DNA from: Rodentolepis nana
Lineage: Eukaryota > Platyhelminthes > Cestoda > Cyclophyllidea > Hymenolepididae
Assembly (NCBI GenBank): GCA_900617975.1
Contig: UZAE01013939.1
Span: 1,012 to 17,869 of the forward strand
Direction of reading: 5' to 3'
DNA: 16,858 bases
Position 1 is the first letter of the stretch. Every line of letters begins with the position of its first letter. Shown one piece after another: positions 1 to 9,683 of the stretch. The notes under the pieces are model-generated. The model made no database searches, was not told the origin of the DNA, and worked only from the letters and a program-made list of their open reading frames with translations. The position numbers and the translations under genes were made by a program.

Positions 1-142
1 GAGCCCCCTTGTGCTTTTTAACGATTCCCCCCCCCCCCCCCCAATTCGACCTATTTTAAGCACCATTTTTGGACGTAGAGTGAGAGTCCTCATCGATCTC
101 CTTTTTATTATCCAAACAGTTCCTTCTCTTTACCCATTTCAG
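1..142 (+). other. 3' end of an upstream ANKRD13 intron
   Basis: The stretch carries a 16-bp C run at 27-42 and a pyrimidine-rich tract that ends in an acceptor (cccatttcag, 133-142) directly before the first visible exon. An open frame runs across it, but only the part after 142 resembles ANKRD13. Confidence 0.75.
27..42. repeat. Poly-C run, 16 bp
   Basis: Uninterrupted C run in an ANKRD13 intron. Run lengths of this size are prone to sequencing error. Confidence 0.9.
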
Positions 143-3100
143 GAGGCCGCTAGTTACAACCCCGGTAACATCACAATTGAGGATTACTTCTCGCATGACC
201 CTAGCACAAAACCGAAGAGTGAAATCGGTAGACCTAAAGTGATGACTGCTAAGCTGAAGACTTACAAGGCTCACATTTGGCTGTGTGAAGACTATCCTCT
301 CTCGCTGAAAGATCAAGTCCTGCCTATTGTGGAACTCATGGCTGAGTACAACCCCTTCTTCCACAAACTGGAAGAATTCCTTACCAAAAAGATTCCAAAT
401 GGATTCCCTATGCGTGTCGGTAAGCAATCTATCTAAAACAATCCTCCCCCCCCCCCCCCCCCAGTACTAATTGGATCACTAGATGTCGTGTTTCGAGACA
501 CAAAGGGCAATATTTTAAAGAGAAACAGCATAACTAGGGAGGTTAAAGCGGGATATTCAAGAATGAAGGCAGTTGAGGTGTCGGGGGGGAGGGGGAGAGA
601 ATCTGGTAGGAGGAGCTGCGGATAGGGGGAACCCAGTTGTGGGAGTTTGCGAGAAATGAAAGAAACATCGATGTTTCTGAATCCAACCAATAGTAAAATA
701 GCAACCTGCTATTTATAGGTAAAGTATTTTAAAGGGCAATTGGAATAGTTTGTGGGGGGGGGGGGAGGGGACAGTAAAAGCTACAACTGAATGCGATTAG
801 GCAGTTGAAAAGGCGTTTTATAGCCACTCTGATGACATGATAAAAGACCTTACCAAGTAATTGCGATTCCAAAGAAATGATAAGATTTCAAGGTGTTATA
901 AGTAGAACTTCACAACTTTCACATTGAAGGGGGAGGGGAGCTGAATAAAACCTTCAGAGAACGCGCATTGTTCATTCCGAGAATTGGAGTCATGGCTTGT
1001 TCAGGCTCTTAGCAGATACTTTTCAGTTTATTAACCTATAGTTATCTAGGCGTACAGTCGCCTTCTGGTGTACGAAAAACGCGACAATTCCAGTTTTTTT
1101 CCAAGTGATTAGTTTTCTAGTTCTTAACTTCAGAAATACCACTGTATCACATACTCAATGCTTGCGTGACCTTTGGAAATCTCTACGGAGCTGACGCACC
1201 TGCCTATGGAGTTATCTGCGACCGTACTGGTGCTAACTCGTCGATATCCAGCACATCAGGTGAACCTCTGGTTGAACATTTGAGCCAAGGTGCTGCCCAT
1301 CACAAAGTGGAGCCTACTTCTTGCGTTGTGGAGGACTGTGTCTTCGATGTTGGACGTGGATATCATGTTGTCGGTAAGTGGTCAGAGTATGGGAATAATA
1401 TGCACGAATAGTTAATGCCAATTCTTCCATTATACTTTAAAAAGCGCATTCATTTCAGTAAAAATGCCTACTTATTTTGGAAACATAGCGAAACGGAATA
1501 TCACTTTAATTAATCACTAATTAGCTCACTAAACACCAAAATAGCGCCAAGTTGTAAATTTAAGGAATTCGAACTGTTTTTTTGTAGATTAAAAAGACGG
1601 CTCAACTTCAGTTGAGTGCAGATTTTTCCAAATTTTGCTTTCCAATTGGCTGGCGGATACCCCTAGAATTAAAGATGATTATCATAAAATTGATCTACTC
1701 ATTTTATTCACCAAAGCAACGTGGTTGCCATAATATACTCTTCGCTTCATAGTAAGTAGGGTAAAGTCGGCATTAATGAAAGCTAACTCAGATACCGAAG
1801 GTCAATTTTTTGTCATTTTTGATGTCGGTATCACTGTGTTCATTGATTTCGCCTGTTATTTTAAAGGTCATAAGCCCTTTTTGCACATCGACGAAGATTA
1901 CCAACCGCATTGAGTTGAGAGAGAGATAGAGAGGGAGAGAGGGGGGGGAATAAAATGGGAATTCCTCATCAGAAAGGAATCGAGATGTCTCTTTTCTACC
2001 TAGTTGGGAAACGCTACTTGGCTTATATGTTTGGGACTTATCTCCCAATGCCAATTTATGCCGCTGAGAGTCTGCACCCTTACAAATGATAAATGGGTCG
2101 TCTTTATCGTTTTCCAGATATCCATTTATACAACGCCAATTCGGGAGGTAAGTTTAGTGCGCTCTAGTAACCTAACCCGAAGCACCACTGTCTGCCTTAA
2201 TTCCATAAAAAAAACTTTTTTTAAAAATCCTCCAGCCTATTTATACGCGCCCACTTATTTTCTACCAGGAATGTCAAAACAGAGTTGATCTGACGAAAGA
2301 GGCCGAATTACAATTTACTTACTACTTTAACGCTGTTGAGGGTTAGTTATCTAGAATAAACATGTGTACGTTCTTGTGGAAGGGGAATTACGCACGCAAA
2401 CGGACCAATCAGAACGGCTGCTACGTGATGCCCAGCATTGACCCACTCATCTGGCATTGTGAATGAAAGGGGAGGGGTGGGGGGGGGGGGGGGGGGGGGG
2501 GGGGTAAAGGGGTTGGAGCCTGTTATAGAAACAACATGTGGAAATTTGAGATTTTCTTCCCTCCCCAGATCGATGTTCTAAACGGCATTTATTTTGACGG
2601 GGAAGTGAGATATAGGGATTTAGAGAAGTTAGTTGGGAAAAGTGATTAAGCCTGTGTTAAAACAAAATCTAGCTGCGTGAGAAAATCTCCAAAATAGCTA
2701 CAAATCTACACTGCATACTTTCTAAACGCCGCCACAGCATCATCATCATTTCAATAGTTCAGAGTACTTGACTATTCCAGCGTTTTTATATGCGTCAGCT
2801 TCTAAATGCAGCATCAAGACTGGTTATGCACTTTTTGATGATTTGGTTTTCTAAGGATGGTTCATGTAGAATGTAAAAGTGGTGTCAAATGACAAACTAA
2901 TTCCGTGTTATATGTTCATCCTCATTAAAATTGTCGTCCCTATTTATACGCCATTGTATATCGACTATTGCTACTCGCTAAAGCTCTTAGAATAAGAATA
3001 GGATTGGTTTTGATGCTAGGTAAATACCTCAATTGCATAATAGGTGCTCAAGTAATATTTCAACTAGTGCTTTGCATTTTTATCGTTTCGACGATTTCCT

Positions 3101-4677
3101 TGCCTCGAGAGCATAACTATTTTGTACAAGTGGTAATGTTATTTTAATGTGAAAGAAACTCCAAACAGTCATCATCCGTGAATATTAAGGAATTACTAGA
3201 TTCAGTAGTCAATCTCATCATGGAATTACTGTAGTCTTGGAGAAAAAGCACACCCCTTACTGATGAATAACTTCTTAAAACAACATCTTCGATCTCACTA
3301 GTAGTATTGTGCAATACGGAATTACATAATAAATGGTTGTTTGTCCTACAGATCATCTTGGTTTCATCCGCTTGAAAGGACCTGGAGAATCTAGAAACAA
3401 GACGATTGACAGTGGGGGGGGGGGTCGATCTTAGCACTCGCGGCATCTTTATTTACCAAAATGAAATGATAAACATGCTTGAAATAACTTGAATGGAAAG
3501 GAACAAACTTCACTACTCCGAGTGGGGGAAGTTGCCTCAACACCTATTGGTCACCCACATCACATCTTGCGCCTCCTGATTTGACAATCGTGCACGTCAA
3601 CTACTGCACCACTGACACGCAGATCAATAGCTAGGATTGTTTATGTGCAATAGGTTTGTCAGTGTAGTCCGATACTCAATTGATAGACGCTTAGGGTGGG
3701 AATTGACAATCCCGAGATTTTACTCCGACGAAAAATTCCAGCAGTGGAAGTTAAAAATAGGATATCTTTCGTGGAAATCCACTTGTCAAGTGCTAAATTT
3801 CATGGGGATGGCGAAATAGTTGTCCTGTGGTCGAAACTGCTCCCCCCTCCCATGCTCTGGGGAAATGCAGGGGCTGTGCTTAACACTCCTATCGTTTCCT
3901 ACCCACCACTATTAAAATCTTGACACATCCTAATAACCGACTCTCTTTTTATTCTTTACTAAATGAACACGCTCCGTTAATGACCCTTCTTGTCCACTTT
4001 AGAAAAAGGTACAGCTTATCGTTAATATGCGACTTTTGGTAACTATTTGCTACCTATTTCATTTTGTTGGTTATTATCTGTTTGGTTCTAAGTTGCATAT
4101 CTTGTTCGTTTGTGTTGCACTCAAGGACTGCGGTGTTATCGTTTGAAAATTTTTATTCCATAGAGGAGGCTTCACCGGGTCATTTCGGAACCATTGATGA
4201 GGAAGAACAACTTGTCCAAATGGCCGTTCAGAGATCACTGGTGGAATACGGTGGTGCTGAACATCTCACTCAACGCCAATACTCTTTGGTGATCAGTCTT
4301 TCCTCTTCAATTCAATAAATTTTAATTGAATATGTTGGCAAAATATTCTCTTTTGATCTATTATAGGCCAAGCGTGGAGTTGTCGAAGCCCGTCCGGGTG
4401 AATATGTAGATCCTGAGGAAGCTATGATACAAGAGTGAGTTTAAGAAATTTACTCTACTTATTTACTTTTAATAGTATATGGTTTATATCATTTTCATTT
4501 GTGTACAGAGCCATCGCTGAAAGCTTCCAACAAGAAAGTGGATTAAGTGATTTGGAGCAAGAATATCTCAAAGCCTTGGAACTCTCCCGAGAAGAACTTG
4601 TCCAAGAAGAGGAGCGCCGAAAGAAGGAGGATGAGGAGTTGGAACGTGTTTTGAAGCTTTCCTTAGTGGAAAATTAG
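143..4677 (+). CDS. ANKRD13: Ankyrin repeat domain-containing protein 13 (A/B/D type), C-terminal five exons; 5' part off the window
   Basis: Exons read 143-419, 1134-1373, 4164-4288, 4367-4434 and 4509-4677 (stop TAG). All junctions are GT-AG and join in frame into 292 codons plus stop. The first exon opens at an acceptor in codon phase 0, so the gene continues to the left, where the ankyrin repeats should be. Residues 1 to about 172 match the C-terminal part of the ANKRD13 'GPCR chaperone' domain: IGRP at 28-31, WLCEDYPLSL at 46-55, NGFPMRVEIPLYHILNA across the first junction, then TFGN. Four ubiquitin-interacting motifs follow, at about 185-201 (A193, S197), 229-246 (A238, S242), 253-269 (A259, S263) and 278-292 (V284 replaces the usual Ala, S288). 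ANKRD13A/B/D proteins bind Lys63-linked ubiquitin on internalising receptors at the plasma membrane and endosomes. ANKRD13C lacks UIMs, so it is excluded. Which of A, B or D it matches cannot be told here. Introns are 714, 2790, 78 and 74 bp. Confidence 0.93.
420..1133 (+). other. ANKRD13 intron, 714 bp
   Basis: It starts with gtaagc and ends with ttcttaacttcag. It contains a 17-bp C run (446-462), a G-rich stretch near 583-597 and a 12-bp G run (754-765). No exon-like sequence was recognised in it; the minus-strand open frame over its left part is low-complexity read-through of the C run. Confidence 0.8.
446..462. repeat. Poly-C run, 17 bp
   Basis: Uninterrupted C run shortly after an ANKRD13 splice donor. 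Confidence 0.9.
1917..1948. repeat. GA-rich microsatellite ending in a G run
   Basis: GAGAGA units with single interruptions followed by eight G, within the large ANKRD13 intron. Confidence 0.85.
2479..2504. repeat. Poly-G run, 26 bp
   Basis: Longest unbroken homopolymer in the window, preceded by GGGGAGGGG. It could form a G-quadruplex on the sense strand of the ANKRD13 pre-mRNA. Confidence 0.9.
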
Positions 4678-4979
4678 TCTCAAGCGCCCTTCCCTGCCCG
4701 TTGTCATGGTGAACTTCTAATCTTCATTCATTCTTTTGTGTCCCCGGCATTTTGAATCAGTTCTGCTTTGTCTCTTCTTTTTTTGATTGATTTGACAATT
4801 AATTTACGGTCTCTCCCTCTCCCTCTCCTACAGTAACTCAAAGTCAATCTCATGGCGTTATTGACTTGATTCAATCTTTTAGACCAGTCAAATACATTGA
4901 TTTCTACATGAAAATAGGTCTTCTAATGGATCCAGAATAAGGTACTGGAAGCAGTAATAGTTCAATATATTCCTTTTAC

Positions 4980-4985
4980 ATTAAA
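4980..4985 (+). terminator. Candidate poly(A) signal ATTAAA for ANKRD13
   Basis: ATTAAA, the commonest variant hexamer, lies about 300 nt after the ANKRD13 stop and just before the retroposon copy. No AATAAA was seen between the stop and this site. It is a short motif, so chance occurrence is possible. Confidence 0.35.
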
Positions 4986-5012
4986 GCGTGAGGGGGAAAG
5001 TCAAAGGAAAGT

Positions 5013-5025
5013 GAGTGTTTATTAT
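5013..5025. repeat. Target-site duplication of retroposon copy 1 (left)
   Basis: The 13-bp sequence gagtgtttattat is repeated exactly at 5365-5377 on the other side of the element. The bases directly outside the repeat differ, so the duplication is exactly 13 bp. Confidence 0.85.
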
Positions 5026-5364
5026 CTATTTATTTATATCAAACGGTGGGCGTTCTGATAGTTGTCATTAGTCCTTTAGCTGACTTCAGGCTTCACAGAG
5101 GGGAAGGAACATCAAAGTGAAAATATTCGAGAGGGGGGGGGGGGGGGGGGAGGAGGAACAGAAGAGCGTTTCAAAGATGTAAAAGAGACAGCCACAAGGG
5201 TAGAAAAAAGGTAAGGTGAGTACTGTGTAATGATCGAATATGACATGGAGTCAGGTCATGGTAGTTTGAAGTCAGAAGTCAAGTACTAGTTAAAAGACTG
5301 TTTTGCCGTATGAGTATACGTTGCCCAGGGTGCACCACGTGAAGGTGGGTCTATCGCCCACCCC
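5026..5364 (-). mobile_element. SINE-like short retroposon, copy 1 (minus orientation)
   Basis: Read on the minus strand, the element opens with a GC-rich head (GGGGTGGGCGATAGACCC), continues through blocks such as CACGTGGTGCACCCTGGGC, CAAACTACCATGACC and GTGAAGCC, and ends in an ATAAATAAATA-type tail. The same blocks occur in the same order in two other copies in this window. Exact 13-bp direct repeats (gagtgtttattat) flank it, which is the signature of target-primed insertion. No protein is encoded. An 18-bp homopolymer (5133-5150) interrupts it where the other copies have a short C-rich patch. It sits between the 3' ends of two convergent genes. No clear Pol III A/B boxes were found, so 'SINE-like' is an inference from length, shared ends, tail and duplications. 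Confidence 0.8.
5133..5150. repeat. Poly-G run, 18 bp, inside retroposon copy 1
   Basis: It lies where the other two copies have a short C-rich patch (in element orientation), so it probably grew from that patch after insertion. Confidence 0.85.
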
Positions 5365-5377
5365 GAGTGTTTATTAT
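5365..5377. repeat. Target-site duplication of retroposon copy 1 (right)
   Basis: Exact partner of the repeat at 5013-5025, abutting the GC-rich 5' head of the minus-oriented element. Confidence 0.85.
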
Positions 5378-6371
5378 TAAAGTTGGCTTACTTGGAAATT
5401 GAGAGATTAGATTAGACTCATCGGAAAATTCGGGTCAACATTTTAAAGAATCCAAATTCGAGATGCTGCCGCACCAATTATCAATTTCTCGTTTTACCAA
5501 ACGTCCCAATTGCATTGCTATGCTTACCCGCACCAATGGTCAAAATTATATTCTCACTATTTCGCTGAGATTTGTTCAATATTAGCCAATATGGTGACAA
5601 GATTTTGCAAAAAAACTCCCCTAATATTATAAGCAATTTGAGGCAACTTAAGTGGCGCCAGGAAGCACTAGTTCTGTCAGCAAAGATACATCAAGAACTC
5701 AAACAGATTATGTTTAACGACATTTCCTTACAAACAGGAAGGTAGACAGGCGATAACCCTCCCCCCCCCCGGGTGGACCTCGTGTATGTTGACCTGGTGG
5801 TAATGGATGATGGGGAAGAGGAGGAATAGCGGAGTCTCAGGAGGATTGAGATACCGCGAGGAAGCTCACTGTTTGATGAGCAAACCAATAAAATAATTAT
5901 AGCAGTATGCAGGTATGAGTCAACGCGGAAGGATGATTGAGGTAAGTGAAAGGGTAACTTTATAGGCTTTAGAAAAAAATGTATGCAGAGAAATATGCTA
6001 ATTAGGTGAGAGATTTTCAACACTCGCGATTTAGAGGTAGTTTAACTTTACTCCCATCCACTAACTTTTGAACTCGATAATGAAACTAGTCAATTACTTT
6101 CTCTCTCCCTCCCTCTCTCTCTCTGTTTGATTTAATTCGAATTGTAAAAAAAGCTCAATCAAAGCTGGCCCTATTACTTCGAAGTAGTAAGTAGTGTTTA
6201 CGACAAATCCCAACTTCAATGCGATGATATAATTATATTTCTCATATTAACAATACAATGTTCCCAACCTCTTGGAAATAAAATTTAAAAAAAACGACAA
6301 GTCAGTGATCGAGATGGCTGCTTCAGCCGAACAAGATGATAATAGAATTCGGGATGAAGGTTGAAGAGACA
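5378..6371. other. Convergent intergenic region and ACTR10 3' UTR
   Basis: No gene was recognised. It has a 10-bp C run (5761-5770), a CT microsatellite (about 6098-6124) and AT-rich DNA. The right-hand part should be the ACTR10 3' UTR, but no canonical AATAAA was found on the minus strand within about 300 nt of that stop. The open frames here look like chance or low-complexity frames. Confidence 0.6.
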
Positions 6372-9300
6372 TCACCTTGAATGCTTGGGTTCGAGTTCTG
6401 ATTGTGGAGCGGATACAGCAGCGGTCTCCTCTGGTAGCACATTCCAATCTGGTAGCTTGGGATTCGCTAAGTAGGATTCCCGCAATATCGATCGACCAGG
6501 GAGACATTCTAATGCGCCGAATATTGCCCCTAGAAAGCATAAACAGAAAAAAACAATATAAGCTGTGGAAAATTTTGACCGCAATGAAATGGTGAGAAAA
6601 AATAGAGAAAAATAAAACGAGTTTTATTTAGGAACTGAGGTCGAATACTCGTGGTACACCCGAGTGAAGCCCATTGAATTCACTCTGGTGCACTGGATAA
6701 ATGATCATCCGATTTCTGCGCTTTCACCTGAATACGTGCTACCAGTGAGACAATGATCGCTACAATTATTAGGTAAGCAGAGGGCCAGTCATTAACCACC
6801 TATCGAATTCTAAACAAGGAAATTAATTCACTTAATGAAAAATTATCGTTTAAAAATTATCGTCTTCTCTCTCTCTTCCACATTCTGGGTGTGGATAGGA
6901 GAACTAGCAAACTATGCATAACGATGAGCTAGTGATCAATTCAGAAATCACTAGAAGTATGCGCGCATTGCTCGAATGATCAACATCAACTAAAATGACG
7001 CTAGAACGCTTACCTCATCAGCATCAGAGACAAAAGCATGTCAAATATGCCTATTTAACGATGTCACAGTTGAGGTAAATCGACCAAAGCACCAAGAAGT
7101 TTTTGGGCTTGATTGATTCCATCCTCAAAAAAAGGAATTCGATTGAAAACAGCGAAAATGTAAAACTTCGAAATGCATGCGAGCGTTCTAGGATAGGAAA
7201 GCAATGTTGCCCGCCCCCCCNCCCCCCCCCCCCCCCCCCCCGCGACTTTTAAGCACAACTCAATGCGAGTCGCCAAAAAGATCTTATGAAGAAAAAACAA
7301 CAGGGTAGCATAAAAGTGGGGAATTAAAACCACAAAGCTCATGGATCCAATCGCCCTCCCCCCCTCCCACTCCCCTACCTTTTTTCTCCAAGGTACATCT
7401 TTCCAGTTTGATGTACACCTGTTCGGTTAGAACAGCCTATGCAATCTTTATGAATAAATTTACCCATTTAATACTTTCATCCAAAATTTTTAATAATTAT
7501 AACACTGAGTATGAATAAATATACAAACGAACCTCCAAGCCAAGCAGTGTAGTTGGGCTTTGAAGGTGGTTGGTGGAATTTGATGTGTTCTTTGAGGGCA
7601 TTGAGCGGTGAGTATTTTGGAAGATCTAGGGAACGCTTTAGCTCTTCGTTTAGGCGTTCAATAAAACCTGGAAGCATTGTTGTACCACCAATACAAACCA
7701 TGTTCTGCACAAAAGCCCTAAAAAGCACACAAATACATCAGAGAAGTTGCGACACTTAAACCCGTTCCAACCTTCTAATAGAACAAATAATTCCGTCAAA
7801 GCATGTTCATACAAGTACACGTTTTCAAGGATATAAGGAAATGGAATTAATTGCAAAAGAAAGTCTTCACTTACATTCTACAATCGATGGGACACATTAG
7901 AAGGCAATCAAGGAACATTGAAGGGATGGAAACTCCATCGAGGTCACCTTGTGGGGTGAATAGCATCTCCACAACTGACTCCCGTAGTCGCGAGGGGATG
8001 TGCACGAGGAGGGGACCACGACCACCTCCACCACCTAGGGGGCAAGTAAAGACTTCGCTGGCGTACGTGGGGGATTCCGTGGTGTCTGGGCTCTCAGACC
8101 AGCGTCTCCATGCCGCTGCTCTCTCCATTGGACTTACGAAACAAGCCCGCCCGATAATATCCTCCAGTGCACAGGGGGTTATGTCCCTGTCCGGGTCAAA
8201 ATCGGGAACTTCTGACAACTTAAGGCGTTCTGTTCCGGCTTCATCCGCATCAACAAAGGCATGCTCACGAAGTTGCCTCCCCAGTTCCTGAAAAAATATC
8301 ACCATGATTGATAAAGTTATTAGTCACAAACATGAGGACAAAAGTAATAAATTTGAGAGTAGCTCATTCCGGCTATTGGGTTTTGAAAAAGCTTAAAAAC
8401 AACACTCTAGAACTCCAAATATGATTAAACGTCGGTTTTCCTCAGTAAAATTTATATACATCCTTCACGGGATATATATCTCTCCATAAATCCATGAATA
8501 CGATAAATCCAAATGTGAAACGGATAGTTGGATGCTATCGTTATTAGGTGAACCTCTTCCCTATTAAATGAGTTAATAGCCAAAGAGAACTAAGGTTTGA
8601 CCCAGCGAAAACATTTTCTCTGGTCTCACCTAGGGCTTTGCACGTTGCCCACAATACGCTATTAAGAATGGTGTTTTTTCAAATTCACTTTAACCGCCAT
8701 TCCCGAGATTCTTTTTCAACAATTAGGAAAGAAATTAAAGTTCATTTTAAAGCATCCTCACTATTAAAACTGCAAAGAGGATTTCTCAACTGAGCAAGCT
8801 CTGGGGGACGACCTCATAATATTTAACAGAGCTTAGAAAATACCATTTCTAGGCATACTTGATGATACTACAATATAAAATTAACTTTAACTGACTTCAG
8901 ATTATAATTGTGGGTTTCTAAATGAGCTAGGATCTCGACTGCTGTTAGTCAGATAAAAAGCAAAATAGAATTGACTGCTGTTTCACTTGCACAAATATGA
9001 GAGTGGAGATAACTTAATTATATAATCTTTTAGGCTGCTGCAAATTCCAACAAGTATGTACTATTAACTTGACTCTGACTGGTAGATAACAATTTTCAAC
9101 ACTTGCCTTTTGAATATGCTTGCTGCCAAGTGGTGCTGAATGCCAAGCATTGAGAAGAGTATAACCTTCGTAAATGGGAAGAATTAGAGCTTCTGTGAAA
9201 CCACAATCCAACACCAAACCAGTGGAGACTCCAAGAGTGAAAAGGGCCACTAGATGAGAAGGAGCGAAAAGAATGGATAGAACTTCAAAATGACGGAAAA

Positions 9301-9660
9301 GGACATCCGCTACTGACTGACGAAAATTAGTGGGCATCATAACTGACTCAACAATTACAAATCGACGCTCCTTTGCGTTCACAATAAGATATCTAAAGAA
9401 TCCAAGTCAAATGGTTGTTCAATAAGGTTACTTGTAACAGAGTCGATGAAAGAGCTCTTTGAGAGTTTCAAAGATATTAGCGTGGGCATAGTCAATGGTA
9501 GCAAATGGAGAAGGAAGAATATAGCGCGGATTAGCTTCTCCAGCAAAACCGATTCTAAAACTTGCTAGAAAGAAAGGACAAGACCTTACTTTAAGTAAGC
9601 AGTTCCCAGGTCAAATATGATGGCAGGTTTCTCGCCTATCATACTGTCATAAATAGCCAT
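6372..9660 (-). CDS. ACTR10: Actin-related protein 10 (Arp11), dynactin pointed-end subunit; complete, six exons
   Basis: Minus-strand exons in order: 9660-9590, 9554-9432, 9392-9107, 8287-7875, 7717-7533, 6529-6372 (stop TGA). They join in frame into 411 residues, close to human ACTR10 (417). The start was chosen because the protein aligns from its first residues. Diagnostic segments: FDLGTAYLKIGFAGE (16-30, actin-fold N-terminus rebuilt across the first junction), VNAKERRFVIVES (69-81), APSHL (108-112), LDCGFTEALILPIYEG (126-141), CPIDCR (292-297), IGGTTMLPGF (307-316) and AWLGGAIFGAL across the last junction. Arp11 caps the pointed end of the dynactin mini-filament with p62, p25 and p27, and serves dynein-driven transport in the cytoplasm. 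A glycine run (245-249) lies in a variable loop. Introns are 35, 39, 819, 157 and 1003 bp. The third uses a GC donor. The last has a weak GTTCGT donor but frame and homology demand it. Conventional actins are excluded by the ACTR10-specific blocks. Confidence 0.95.
6530..7532 (-). other. ACTR10 intron 5, 1003 bp, with a C run and an unresolved base
   Basis: Ends were set by protein continuity (AWLGG to AIFGAL). The intron holds the window's only ambiguous base (7221) inside a 28-bp C run (7214-7241), and a small hairpin (gagtgaa 6662-6668 with ttcactc 6679-6685). No exon-like sequence was seen in it. Confidence 0.85.
7214..7241. repeat. Poly-C run, about 28 bp with one unresolved base
   Basis: Contains the only N (7221). 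True length is uncertain. It lies in ACTR10 intron 5, so no coding effect is expected. Confidence 0.88.
8288..9106 (-). other. ACTR10 intron 3, 819 bp, GC-AG splice type
   Basis: On the minus strand the donor reads AAAG|GCAAGT and the acceptor ATTTTTTCAG|GAACTG. Using the nearby GT (GCAA|GTGTTG) instead would shift the frame, while the GC donor gives HIQK|ELGRQL, which matches the family. The interior is AT-rich with no recognised gene. Confidence 0.85.
9393..9431 (-). other. ACTR10 intron 2, micro-intron of 39 bp
   Basis: On the minus strand it starts GTAACC and ends TTCTTTAG. Removing it restores CYKYLIVNAKERR, matching the family. Without removal the frame is lost. Confidence 0.9.
9555..9589 (-). 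other. ACTR10 intron 1, micro-intron of 35 bp
   Basis: On the minus strand it starts GTAAGG and ends AAGTTTTAG. Joining its flanks gives AYLKIGFAGE, the expected actin-fold N-terminus without insertion. An upstream TAG in the same intron would add a stop or extra residues, so the last AG is preferred. Confidence 0.88.
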
Positions 9661-9663
9661 GAC

Positions 9664-9683
9664 CTAGAATAAGGTAAAATAAC
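9664..9683 (-). promoter_or_regulatory. Splice-acceptor-like site just upstream of the ACTR10 start codon
   Basis: On the minus strand a T-rich tract ends in CCTTATTCTAG and only three bases (GTC) separate it from the ATG. It could be the acceptor of a 5' UTR intron or, since flatworms use spliced-leader trans-splicing, a trans-splice acceptor. The sequence alone does not decide between them. Confidence 0.45.

Larger units (their letters stand above)
1374..4163 (+). other. Large ANKRD13 intron, 2790 bp
   Basis: The intron starts gtaagt and ends ttttattccatag; phase and protein continuity support both ends. Inside are a GA-rich microsatellite (1917-1948), a 26-bp G run (2479-2504), an 11-bp G run (3414-3424) and an unexplained 100-codon antisense open frame (3144-3446). 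The interval 3490-3925 is richer in GC than its surroundings and has overlapping plus-strand frames without recognisable homology; it may be an old repeat. Nothing else was recognised. Confidence 0.8.

Noticed and set aside
6247..6595. Two other open frames over the last ACTR10 exon
   Set aside because: They are alternative-frame shadows of the exon that encodes the conserved GAIFGAL...PDW segment.
6662..6685. 7-bp hairpin in ACTR10 intron 5 as a regulatory RNA
   Set aside because: A single short stem in AT-rich intron sequence is expected by chance; there is no supporting context.
7851..8291. Plus-strand open frame of 146 codons
   Set aside because: It is the antisense shadow of ACTR10 exon 4, whose minus-strand protein has clear family homology.
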